The position numbers and the translations under genes are program-made. Shown piece by piece: positions 30,482-38,622 of a DNA stretch of 64,000 nucleotides. Below the pieces are notes generated by a model. It did no database searches and was not told the DNA's origin. It saw only the letters and a list, made by a program, of their open reading frames with translations. This DNA is from Opitutus sp. (GTDB taxonomy: Bacteria; Verrucomicrobiota; Verrucomicrobiia; Opitutales; Opitutaceae): positions 1,550,001 through 1,614,000 of the forward strand of contig JACEUQ010000001.1 in NCBI GenBank assembly GCA_024998815.1, given 5' to 3'. Every line of letters begins with the position of its first letter. Position 1 is the stretch's first letter.

Positions 30482-33385
30482 ATGGGCGGCTCATCATCAA
30501 AAGGCGGCGGCGGTGCAGGCGGTGGCATGAACGATTACTTCGGCGATGTCGCCGGGGTGATTTGTTCCGGCCCCATCGATCGCCTTGTCGCCATTTTGGT
30601 CGACGGCAAAAAGGTCTGGCCCGATTCCGGCACCGGCCTTGACCGCTCGGGCCAGCCGAACCCCGTGCAACTCACCGTCACCGGCTACGGCGAGGCATGG
30701 CTTTATTGGGGAACGGCAACGCAAACCCTCGACGCCTCGGGCGAGGCCAACTTGGCAACGGGCGGTCATCCGGCCTACCGCCGCCAAGCGGTTCTCAGCC
30801 TCAAGAAATTCCTCTTCGGCCGCGAAAAGGTTTCTTGTCCCTCGGTCGCGTGCATCGTCCGCCGCACGCCGGTTCAGTCCATCGTGACCGGCACCGCCGC
30901 GCTGCTTGATGCCGATGGCCAAGCCAACCCCTTGGCGGTGCTCGCTGAACTGCTGACCCATCCCGTGTTCGGCCTCGGGCTGCCGGACACCGACTTCGAC
31001 CTAGACTCATGGCAGGCGACCGCCGATGCGCTCCTTGCCCGTGCGTCGACGACCTACATCAGCCCCGTGTTTGATCGCCCCGCCTCGGCGCGTTCCTTGG
31101 TAGATGATTTGCGCGGGTATTTCGACGGCTGGTTCCGCGCCGATACTGCCGCCAAGATCGTGGCGGGCCGCTTCCTCCACGGCGAGGCTGCGCCGACCTT
31201 TAACTCATCGAATACCCTCACCGCCGACGACCTCCTCGAAGAGCCATCGATCACCTCCAAGGGCTGGGCCGAAACCCTCAACGAGTTGGCAGTCAAATTT
31301 CAGGATGCCGAGAACGCCTACAAAGACTCCGCGTTTACGATCACGTCAGGCTATAACCGCCAAATCACCGGCGAGCCCCGCCAGTCCAATTTTGAGCGCC
31401 CGCACATCACGCGCCGCGCCCAAATCGCCGCCCTCGCCAGCGAATACCTCAAGCTCGCCGCCGAGCCGGGTTTCAGCGCCACGCTCGTCGTGCGCGCGCC
31501 TAAAGGCGTGGCCTACCCCACCGGCACCATTTTAAAATTCACCCACGACCTACTCGGCGTGGACTTGATTTGCCGTGTCACCGAACGCACCGAAGCCGCC
31601 CCGCCCAGCGAGCGCGTCACCCTCAGAATCGAAGCCGAGCGAGGGATCACGGCAACGCCGGTGCCCGTGGTGGCAGGCGTGAGCATCATCACCTCGGGCA
31701 ACGGCGTGGAACGCCTGCCGCGTTTTTATTTCGCGATGCCGCCCGCCAATCTTTTTGGCGAAAGCTACCTGCTTGTCCCGCTCGTCGCCCGCCGCGTGGC
31801 CGCAACGCTGGGCTTCAATCTGTTTTACCGCAGCGACGATGCGACCCAGCTGCAAGAGCTCGGCACGCAGGGCACCTTCGCCGTGCGCGGCACGCTGACT
31901 CAAGCCTACGCCGCAAACCTCGGCACACCGGACGACAACAGCGAAACCCTGCGCATCGCCATTGATGCCGAAACGACCGCAGGCGACCTCGAACGCGTCA
32001 CGACCGCACTCACCGAGGACGAGGTGCAAGACGACACGCTTTTGCTCTGGATCATCCGCGCCGACAACCCGAATACCGTCGAAATCCTCTCCGTTCGCGC
32101 CCTGCGACTCGTCTCGGGCCAATGGTACGCCAAAGTGCGCCGCGCCCAAGGCGGCACGGTGGCGGCATCCTTCGCCGCTGCCGACGAATGCTGGCTGATC
32201 CGTTACGAAGACCTCATCACCTACCGCCACACGCGCTTGCCCGAACTCGCGGCTGCCGGTGCGACGGTCACGCTACGCCTCCAAGCTATCGGATTCGCTG
32301 GCGTTGAGGCCGCTCTCGACGACGCTACGCTCTGCCCTGATTTAGCGTGGAAGCTGCGCCCCGGTGCGCCTGCCGACGTGACCACTTTCACCGTCGAAGG
32401 CGGGCGGTTCTCGTGGTCTGCCATAGCCGACAAATCCGTCGTTGGCTACCGGCTGCGCTACCAGCCCGGCACACGCCAAGAGTGGAGCGATGCCACCGAC
32501 CTGCATACCGGCATCATCACGACCAACCCGTTCGAGCCGACGATTATCCCCAAGGGATCGACGACCTTCCTCGTCAAAGCGGTGGATGTCACCGGGGCGG
32601 AAAGCCTCAACGCTGCCGTGATTGTCACCAACCTTGGCGACCCGCTCGTAGCCAACGTGGTAGAAACATTCGACCGCCGCGCCGCCCTTTGGCCCGGCAC
32701 GCGCTCGGGTTTCGCCATCGACGGATCAAACAACCTCGCCGCAAACTCGATCACGACCATGTGGGCCGCTGACGAAACGGCCCCGATGTGGGCTGGCGAT
32801 GGTGCCTCCGTAATGTGGCCCGCGCTTACCTATGCCGCCGCAACCTACATCGACAGCGTGACGATCACGCAGGCTTTGGCCGGTTCGACGATGACCCTGA
32901 CCTCAACGGTTGCGGGCGACCCGTGGAAAATCGAATACCGAGAAAACTCCCCTGCATCCATGTGGGCGGTCGATGCGAACGCAGCAATGTGGAGCGACGA
33001 TGCGTCCGCATTTTGGGACGTGCCCGACTGGCAGGCATGGCCGGGCCAAGTCACGGTTTCCGGTAACACCATTTACGATTTCCGAATCTCGACGGGCGAA
33101 GCGCAGACGCGGGGCACCGTGTCTGCGTTCGCCGTGGTGGTCGATGCCCCCGACGTTATCGAGTCGATCAATAACGCCGTTCTGGTGAGCGGCGGCACGC
33201 GCTTGGCCCTAACCAAGACTTACAAAGTCATCAAAAACATTTCCCTGACGATCCAGCAGGACGGCAACGGCGCGGCCTCCGTGCAAATCCTCGACAAGCT
33301 CAACACCGGCCCGCTGATCCGCGCGTTTAATTCCGCAGGCACGGGCGTCGCCGCGCTCATCGACGCCACCGTGCAAGGATACTGA
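30482..33385 (+). CDS. J-like tail tip/host-specificity protein
   Basis: A 967-residue protein. The N-terminal part carries the tip signature GGGMNDYFGDVAGVICSGPIDRLVAILVDGKKVW and CPSVACIVRR. The middle has phage_tail_3-like and fibronectin-like segments (DVTTFTVEGGRFSWSAIADKSVVGYRLRYQ; VVGYRLRYQPGTRQEWSD). A Trp-rich, repeated region follows at about 759-850, with TMWAADETAPMW, VMWPAL, SMWAVDANAAMW and FWDVPDWQAWPG. The last part is a beta-rich C-terminal segment. This tail tip would touch the host receptor; the varied C-terminal half probably sets host range. Confidence 0.82.
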   Translation: MGGSSSKGGGGAGGGMNDYFGDVAGVICSGPIDRLVAILVDGKKVWPDSGTGLDRSGQPNPVQLTVTGYGEAWLYWGTATQTLDASGEANLATGGHPAYRRQAVLSLKKFLFGREKVSCPSVACIVRRTPVQSIVTGTAALLDADGQANPLAVLAELLTHPVFGLGLPDTDFDLDSWQATADALLARASTTYISPVFDRPASARSLVDDLRGYFDGWFRADTAAKIVAGRFLHGEAAPTFNSSNTLTADDLLEEPSITSKGWAETLNELAVKFQDAENAYKDSAFTITSGYNRQITGEPRQSNFERPHITRRAQIAALASEYLKLAAEPGFSATLVVRAPKGVAYPTGTILKFTHDLLGVDLICRVTERTEAAPPSERVTLRIEAERGITATPVPVVAGVSIITSGNGVERLPRFYFAMPPANLFGESYLLVPLVARRVAATLGFNLFYRSDDATQLQELGTQGTFAVRGTLTQAYAANLGTPDDNSETLRIAIDAETTAGDLERVTTALTEDEVQDDTLLLWIIRADNPNTVEILSVRALRLVSGQWYAKVRRAQGGTVAASFAAADECWLIRYEDLITYRHTRLPELAAAGATVTLRLQAIGFAGVEAALDDATLCPDLAWKLRPGAPADVTTFTVEGGRFSWSAIADKSVVGYRLRYQPGTRQEWSDATDLHTGIITTNPFEPTIIPKGSTTFLVKAVDVTGAESLNAAVIVTNLGDPLVANVVETFDRRAALWPGTRSGFAIDGSNNLAANSITTMWAADETAPMWAGDGASVMWPALTYAAATYIDSVTITQALAGSTMTLTSTVAGDPWKIEYRENSPASMWAVDANAAMWSDDASAFWDVPDWQAWPGQVTVSGNTIYDFRISTGEAQTRGTVSAFAVVVDAPDVIESINNAVLVSGGTRLALTKTYKVIKNISLTIQQDGNGAASVQILDKLNTGPLIRAFNSAGTGVAALIDATVQGY

Positions 33386-33411
33386 GCACCCAATTTCAAC
33401 CCACTTAAACC

Positions 33412-34440
33412 ATGTCACTTACTGTCGCACCCAACGTCGATTTCACCAGCGCGCCCTCGCAGGCTGCTTTCAAAACGGCCCTCAATACGCTCCTCAACGA
33501 GATGCGCACCAACGGCGCGGCCCTTGGTGACATTCGCGGGATTAAAAACAGCTTCATCAATGCCGCGATGCGTGTTGACTGGCGCAACCGTGGATCAGCC
33601 CAGACAATCACCGCTGGTGCCGCTTTGGCCTACACTGTTGATCGCTGGTATGCCTATTGCACCGGGGCTAACGTAACCGGCCAGCAAATCACGGCTTCGG
33701 GCCAGAAGCGCTACCGCTTCACGGGCGCGGCCTCGGTCACTGGCGTTGGCTTTGCCCAGCGCATCGCCGCTGAAAACTCCGCGCACTTGGCCAGCACCAC
33801 GGCAACAGTGCAGGTCAAATTAGCCTCGTCATCCCTCACCTCAATCGGCTGGGCGGCCTATTACGCCAACACGACCGACACCTTCGGCACGCTCGCCAGC
33901 CCCACCCGCACGAGCATCGCCTCGGGCACGTTCACGATCAACTCCACTGAGGCGACCTACTCCGCACAGATCAGCGTCCCATCGGGGGCGATCACCGGCA
34001 TCGAGATCGTGTTCACGGGCGGCGCTCTACTTGGCTCGCAGACGCTCACCATCGGGGATGCGCAGCTTGAGGCGGGTGCATCCCTGACCCCATTTGACCG
34101 CATCCCCTTAACTGCCGACATCGCCGCGTGCTCATATTATCTCCCTGTGATCAATTTCGGGGGTTATGGGTTTACGGGTCAGGCATATTCCGCCTCGTCA
34201 ACCCGTACATGGGTGGCGTTCCCATTCCCTGCGCGGGTTGCTCCAACAGGTTGCTCTTCTCTCACTGGCCTCACTGCATCAGCCGCCAACTTGGCATCTG
34301 CGGGCGGCACCCCGACTTTCGCGTCGGCAACTACAAGCGGAGCGTCGATCGACGTTTCTGGTGCTTCTGGCCTCACTCTTGGTTATGCTTCTGCCCTGCA
34401 AGGGACCGCCAATGTTCACTTCAACGGTTGCGAATTATGA
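33412..34440 (+). CDS. Tail fibre-like protein with a carbohydrate-module style C-terminal half
   Basis: A 342-residue protein directly after the J-like gene. The N-terminal third (FTSAPSQAAFKTALNTLLNEM) is helical and may bind the tip. The middle and end are beta-rich with IEIVFTGGALLGSQTLTIGDAQLEAG, of the kind seen in distal tail proteins with CBM-type jelly-roll folds, followed by FDRIPLTADIAACSYYLPV. Its stop overlaps the next start by ATGA. Receptor binding is inferred. Confidence 0.65.
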   Translation: MSLTVAPNVDFTSAPSQAAFKTALNTLLNEMRTNGAALGDIRGIKNSFINAAMRVDWRNRGSAQTITAGAALAYTVDRWYAYCTGANVTGQQITASGQKRYRFTGAASVTGVGFAQRIAAENSAHLASTTATVQVKLASSSLTSIGWAAYYANTTDTFGTLASPTRTSIASGTFTINSTEATYSAQISVPSGAITGIEIVFTGGALLGSQTLTIGDAQLEAGASLTPFDRIPLTADIAACSYYLPVINFGGYGFTGQAYSASSTRTWVAFPFPARVAPTGCSSLTGLTASAANLASAGGTPTFASATTSGASIDVSGASGLTLGYASALQGTANVHFNGCEL

Positions 34441-34853
34441 AAACCTACAAACAAAACCCTATCGGCACATTTGATAAATATTTTGAGGGCATTCTTGTCG
34501 CTCACTGCATCAGCACAGACGCCGAGTTTGTCGCATGGTGCGAAGCAGGCAACACGCCCACGCCCTACGTCCCGCCCGCGCTGACGGTCGCTGACTACAT
34601 CGCCGCCACGCAGATGCACCTCGATGCCCAAGCTCAGGCATGGGGCTACGACGACCTTAAGAGCGCCTGCACCTACGTTGGCGATCCGTACCCGCGTTTC
34701 GCTGCCGAAGCCCTCGCCCTGCGCAACTGGCGCTCCCAAGTCTGGGCCTACCTCGACTCCACCAGCGCGGCCCCGCTGCCCGAAGTGCTACCGACCGTGG
34801 CGCAGTTCATCGCGCTTCTGCCAACCGCTCCAACGCGCCCTTTAGTCGAGTGA
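34437..34853 (+). CDS. Possible tail-fibre assembly/DUF4376-like protein
   Basis: A 138-residue protein. The N-terminal part is followed by PPALTVADYIAATQMHLDAQAQAWGYDDLKSACTYVGDP, and then FAAEALALRNWRSQVWAYLD, the pattern (helix, then W-x-x-x-V-W/A-Y-x-D) found in DUF4376/XkdW-like proteins encoded after fibre genes. These are thought to help fibre assembly. The ATG at 34437 comes from the ATGA overlap with the preceding gene. Confidence 0.65.
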   Translation: MKTYKQNPIGTFDKYFEGILVAHCISTDAEFVAWCEAGNTPTPYVPPALTVADYIAATQMHLDAQAQAWGYDDLKSACTYVGDPYPRFAAEALALRNWRSQVWAYLDSTSAAPLPEVLPTVAQFIALLPTAPTRPLVE

Positions 34854-35389
34854 TCACAACGGAGAACAGAACCTTTTCCGCACCCGCCAAGGGCATCGCT
34901 GACACCGCTGCTTATGGCGTTTCGGACGGCGAGGCGATAACCCGTTGCACGTTCATAGGCGGCAAGGGCAGCGAGGCGCTTAAGCTCTCAAGCAACGTGG
35001 CCAGCGCCCTTATTCAGAGCTGCACGTTGTCGGGTGGAGTTGAGGATTGCGTGGACATCCTCGGCGCAAGGCACGCTACGTTTATCGGCTGCGTGTTTGC
35101 CCGCTGCAACGCCGTGCGCGACTGCACCATCAAGGGCGGTGCTCATTCGATCATGTTCGTCGATTGCCACGGCCTGCGCTACATTAAGGCGGGCGACTGC
35201 ACTATCTACGAAAAGGCGGGCCTCGGCGAACCCGTGAGCGGTTGCCATGTTAAAAACCCTGACGGCCGCAAAACCCTAGTGCTCTGCCTCAACTCGGAAC
35301 CTTTCACGGGCGACGTTGTTAACCTTCGCGTGCCCAGGCTGATCGTACGCCTCTATTTCTGGGCGCGGTGGCGGTTCTTCCCGAACTGA
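34850..35389 (+). CDS. Right-end gene: probable beta-helix protein
   Basis: A 179-residue protein with a GTG start overlapping the previous stop. The sequence has short repeats with a Cys/Thr/Gly rhythm: ITRCTFIGGKGSEALKLSSNV, IQSCTLSGGVEDCVDI, HATFIGCVFARCNAVRDCTI, HSIMFVDCHGL. This reads like a right-handed parallel beta-helix such as those in tail spikes. It is the last phage gene before the right end, a place where Mu-like phages carry fibre or accessory genes. It has about ten Cys residues, many at the same rung position, which is unusual. The function is unknown. Confidence 0.6.
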   Translation: MITTENRTFSAPAKGIADTAAYGVSDGEAITRCTFIGGKGSEALKLSSNVASALIQSCTLSGGVEDCVDILGARHATFIGCVFARCNAVRDCTIKGGAHSIMFVDCHGLRYIKAGDCTIYEKAGLGEPVSGCHVKNPDGRKTLVLCLNSEPFTGDVVNLRVPRLIVRLYFWARWRFFPN

Positions 35390-35392
35390 TCG

Positions 35393-35531
35393 CGTGACCG
35401 CAGTGGCCTTGCATCACCCCTGCAAGACTAGCGCAGTGCGTGGGTAGATGAACCGGAATCAGGCGAATGAAACGGCCTGATTCATCAAACCTTTGTCCAA
35501 ACTCGTCAAACCTGATGGCGGTTTACACTAG
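35393..35531. repeat. Right prophage end: inverted transposase-site motifs and CTAG target repeat
   Basis: Motifs of the type TCRTCAAACCT lie at 35482-35492 and 35503-35513, reverse-complementary to the left-end GGTTTGA motifs. CGGCCTGATTC (35473-35483) and ATCAAACCTTTGTC (35484-35497) are exact inverted copies of left-end sequences. The element ends in CA at 35526-35527 and CTAG follows at 35528-35531. No gene lies here. Confidence 0.75.
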
Positions 35532-35534
35532 TGG

Positions 35535-35561
35535 ACGGTAAATACCGTCGCTTTTTATTGA
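35535..35561 (+). terminator. Hairpin with T-run just right of the prophage
   Basis: GACGGT-AAAT-ACCGTC (6-bp stem with A/T loop) is followed by GCTTTTTATT. It lies just outside the right end. Before insertion it would have been about 20 bp after the tRNA-like fragment at 1123, so it may be that gene's original terminator, now separated by the prophage. Confidence 0.6.
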
Positions 35562-35723
35562 TGGCTGCTCGGGCTCACTGAACCGTGGCGAAGTCGCCGG
35601 CGTACCTTGGTCGTCCAAATGAAATGTGGGGTGCGTGGTGGTGATCGGCCCCGAAGGCTTAGCTGCCACTGCCTACAAACGCCGTGCGGCACCGTTGGTG
35701 ATCATTTGATTTAAGCACAAAAA

Positions 35724-35749
35724 AGCCGCCACCGGTGAAGGTGGCGGCT
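35724..35749 (-). terminator. Strong terminator of the pilus-like operon
   Basis: AGCCGCCACC/GGTGGCGGCT form a perfect 10-bp stem with a 6-nt loop. On the minus strand it is followed by a run of six T. It stands about 30 bp after the stop of the secretin gene, the last gene of the operon. The 160 bp between it and the preceding hairpin hold nothing recognisable. Confidence 0.9.
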
Positions 35750-35779
35750 TGGGGATGAAAACAAGTGTACCGTTAAGGC

Positions 35780-38533
35780 TTACTTGCCGCCGCGCGAACG
35801 CGACTCGGGACCGCCCGGGGTCACGATCGTCTGGTTCTGGAAGGTCGAACTCGGCGCGACGCTCTTGAGCATCTGCTTCTTCGGCGAACCACCAGGGCTG
35901 ACCAAGTTGGCCGTCACAAAGATCAACAAGTTGCGCTTGCTGGTGGATTCGCCCTTGGAACGGAACAGCGCACCGAGGAAGGGAATGTCACCTAAGACCG
36001 GAACCTTGTCGCTGGTCTTTTTGACCTCTTCACGAGTCAGACCGCCCATCACCAAGGTAGCGCCATCCCATACCGTGACTTTGGTGGTGATTTCGCGCGT
36101 TGAGAAAATAGGCTGATAAAAGCCGGATGGCAACGTGACGGTGCTATCGCCTCCGATCGCCACACTTAGCCCGCCATATTCAACAAATCCTTCGAATTCG
36201 GTCACCTTGGGACTTAAATCAAGAGTGATGCTATAATCATCCTCCTCCACCGTTGGGGTCACCTTCAGCTCCACACCGACATTACGCATGGTGAACTCCT
36301 GAGGGGTGCCCGCCGTGATACTCACGGATCCACCACCACCGCCACCAGTAGTTGCCGCCGCCACAGTGCTTCGCGTCTCACCATACGACTGGGGATATCG
36401 CATTTCCTGGGCTACCACAATATTGGCGGGACTACCGGACAGAACCGTAACCTTTGGCGAGCTTAGCAGGTCTGAACCTGTTTTTTGCGATAATGCGCGA
36501 ATCGAAGCAGCGACCTCTAATTCACCAAATACGGCGGTACCAGCAAACAAATTGCCAGACGCAGCCCCCAAAGCATTAGTACCCGGAAAAGTCGGAGCGC
36601 TTCCGAAGCGATCAGACGAATTAGTTGCATTGTCGCCGTTAAGATCCACTAGGTTTCCGTTGTCTAATAGCGCGCCTTGAGAGGCTCCACCCGTAGCGGA
36701 AAATGAAGAGGCCAGCGTACGATTAGAAGTTCCTAGCGACCGTCCAGTGATTCCAGCCACTGTTGCATTACGATTGGCCTGTCGAGCTGACCAGTTAACA
36801 CCTAGTTCCTCGAGCGCGCCCTCCTGCACTTCCATGAACTTGGCCTCGATCTCAACCTGCTTCACATTGTCGTAGCGGTTAAGGATGTTACGGATTTTTT
36901 CGATATTCCGAGAAGTTTGATTCACCAGAATCGCCGAGCCGTCATAAACGAGACTGGAACCGGCGGTGGTGCTGAACTTCACACCGGCCTGCTCCAGGAA
37001 GTTCTGGATCGCACCGGATTCACCACCCGCGCTCGAACCGCCTGCACCAGCTCTACCGGCGGAAGGCGTCGCAAACGGATCAGCAGCTGCAGCGGGAGTC
37101 GCGCTGGCAGCACCGATGCCGGTCATACGGATCACGGTCGCCTTGGTGACCGAGAAGAATGCGCTTTCCAGCATCGAGGTGTCGCCACCCGGGCGCATAA
37201 CGATGGTGTCAGCCTGCACCTCGTATTGGTAGCCGGTGGAGTCGGAGATCAGGTCGAGGATGCGCTTGAGCGACAAATTGCGCAGGGTGATACTAACGCT
37301 GGGGTTCTTGTTGGTGGGATCGACCAGGATAATGTTAACACCCTTCACGCCCTCGCTCTTGTCATACTCCTCGGAAACGGCGGACAAGGTGCTCACAACC
37401 TTAGCCAATTCTACGCCTTGGAAGTTGACGCTGGGAATGACGATGCTGGCGAGCTTTTGGGCGAGCGCCTGAGGGACAGCCGCCCTGGTGGCGTCAGCCC
37501 CACGGTCCACATAAACACCGGGGCGCTGCCAGGCATTGTTGACCTCCTCGAGCATCTGGGCACGGGACTTGCCGCGGTTGAGCTCACCAACCTTGGCCTT
37601 GTCAGAAGCAATGCGCGTGAGGAACGACTTAGCCTCGGGGCTGCCCGCGTCGATGGTCTCAACCGCGCGGAACGACTCCTGAGCGCCGTCGAGATCGCCG
37701 GCGAGATATTGGCTGCGGCCCTTGGCGACCAACTTGGCGATTTCCTTTTGGTCTTTGATGAAACCGGGGCTGACCTTTTCGATCGGCTGGAGAGGGGGAT
37801 TGAGTTCGGTCGCTTCGATGGAACGGGCAACCTTTTCGACCTTCTTGGTGTCCGAGGTGGCGGCGGCGTAGGCGTCGAGTGCGGCACGCGCGCCCTCGGT
37901 GTGACCCTGCTTGAGGGCGGCCTGGGCCTTTTCCATGTGCAGGCCGTTCTTTTCAGCCTGCAGGTCGGCGATCGTGGACGTGGTGGCGGGATTTTCGGGA
38001 AGTGATGCAATCGCACCGGTTAGAACGACGGCGGCATCGTCAAAGCGGCCATCCTTGGCGAGCTTGCGGGCCTCGGAGCGCTTGGCTTTGGCGTCGGCGA
38101 GCAGGCCCTTGATCCGCTTGTTCTCCTCTTTGACCAACTGGTCGGCTTCCGCGGATTCATCCTTCTTGGAACCGGCCTTAGCAGGCGCGGTTGCGGCGAC
38201 AGCGGGTGCAGCAGCCTCGCCCGTGGCAGCGGGGGCGGCAGTCTCGCTCGCAGCGGCGGGGGCGGCGGTACGAAGGGCGATCTGGTTTTCGACACCGGCC
38301 AGCAGGCGCTGAACCGTGGCATCCGACGGGGCGATGGCGAGCAGCTCCTCCAGGTTCTTCTTCGCGGTGTCGAGATCCCCGGAGTCGCGGGCGCGCAGGG
38401 CCTCGGACATGAGGCGGATTTTCGTGTCTGTTTGCCCTTGAGCCAGCAGCGAGGCGGCGGGGACCACCAGCGCGAGCATCGCGGGGGCAGCCAGACTAAG
38501 AACGAGGGGTTTGGGGAGCTTGGGTAGTTTCAT
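35780..38533 (-). CDS. Secretin-type outer-membrane protein, Amuc_1098 family
   Basis: A 917-residue protein with a signal peptide (LPKPLVLSLAAPAMLALVV). TPR-like repeats follow (LRARDSGDLDTAKKNLEELLAIAPSD, later SQYLAGDLDGAQESF) interrupted by an Ala/Pro-rich linker. An STN/N-type domain is at about 415-455 (PSVSITLRNLSLKRILDLIS). The C-terminal secretin domain has VTVLSGSPANIVVAQEMRYP, ELKVTPTVEEDDYSITLDL, VWDGATLVMGGLTREE and VPVLGDIPFLGALFRSK, the last being a secretin hallmark. It should form the outer-membrane ring of a type IV pilus-like system. It is the last gene of the cluster, in the order known for Akkermansia. Confidence 0.9.
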   Translation of the reverse strand: MKLPKLPKPLVLSLAAPAMLALVVPAASLLAQGQTDTKIRLMSEALRARDSGDLDTAKKNLEELLAIAPSDATVQRLLAGVENQIALRTAAPAAASETAAPAATGEAAAPAVAATAPAKAGSKKDESAEADQLVKEENKRIKGLLADAKAKRSEARKLAKDGRFDDAAVVLTGAIASLPENPATTSTIADLQAEKNGLHMEKAQAALKQGHTEGARAALDAYAAATSDTKKVEKVARSIEATELNPPLQPIEKVSPGFIKDQKEIAKLVAKGRSQYLAGDLDGAQESFRAVETIDAGSPEAKSFLTRIASDKAKVGELNRGKSRAQMLEEVNNAWQRPGVYVDRGADATRAAVPQALAQKLASIVIPSVNFQGVELAKVVSTLSAVSEEYDKSEGVKGVNIILVDPTNKNPSVSITLRNLSLKRILDLISDSTGYQYEVQADTIVMRPGGDTSMLESAFFSVTKATVIRMTGIGAASATPAAAADPFATPSAGRAGAGGSSAGGESGAIQNFLEQAGVKFSTTAGSSLVYDGSAILVNQTSRNIEKIRNILNRYDNVKQVEIEAKFMEVQEGALEELGVNWSARQANRNATVAGITGRSLGTSNRTLASSFSATGGASQGALLDNGNLVDLNGDNATNSSDRFGSAPTFPGTNALGAASGNLFAGTAVFGELEVAASIRALSQKTGSDLLSSPKVTVLSGSPANIVVAQEMRYPQSYGETRSTVAAATTGGGGGGSVSITAGTPQEFTMRNVGVELKVTPTVEEDDYSITLDLSPKVTEFEGFVEYGGLSVAIGGDSTVTLPSGFYQPIFSTREITTKVTVWDGATLVMGGLTREEVKKTSDKVPVLGDIPFLGALFRSKGESTSKRNLLIFVTANLVSPGGSPKKQMLKSVAPSSTFQNQTIVTPGGPESRSRGGK

Positions 38534-38622
38534 TGAGAGTTTCTCGAAGGATCAGGGTTCTAAGCTAAAGGTATGGGAAAGATGGAAATGGAGAGGCTGA
38601 GCGCCGTTTATAAGGCGAAAGG

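Larger units (their letters stand above)
1138..35527. mobile_element. Mu-like transposable prophage with a siphovirus-type tail
   Basis: The element begins TG (1138) and ends CA (35527), and is flanked on both sides by CTAG (1134-1137 and 35528-35531). At both ends a TTTGA core lies exactly 15 bp inside the terminal TG (1155-1159; complement 35506-35510). A 14-bp perfect inverted repeat GACAAAGGTTTGAT is at 1273-1286 and, reversed, at 35484-35497. It encodes MuA-like and MuB-like proteins, a Gam-like protein, a divergent repressor, Mu-type head genes (DUF3486, terminase, DUF935 portal, I-type protease) and a long non-contractile tail set with tape measure, BR0599, NlpC/P60 and J-like genes. 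There is no integrase. This matches the known B3/D3112/RcapMu type of transposable siphophage. The portal frameshift may make it defective. Confidence 0.93.

Noticed and set aside
36917-38005. 362-residue plus-strand ORF over the secretin gene
   Set aside because: Antisense shadow; the minus strand encodes signal peptide, TPR and secretin domains.
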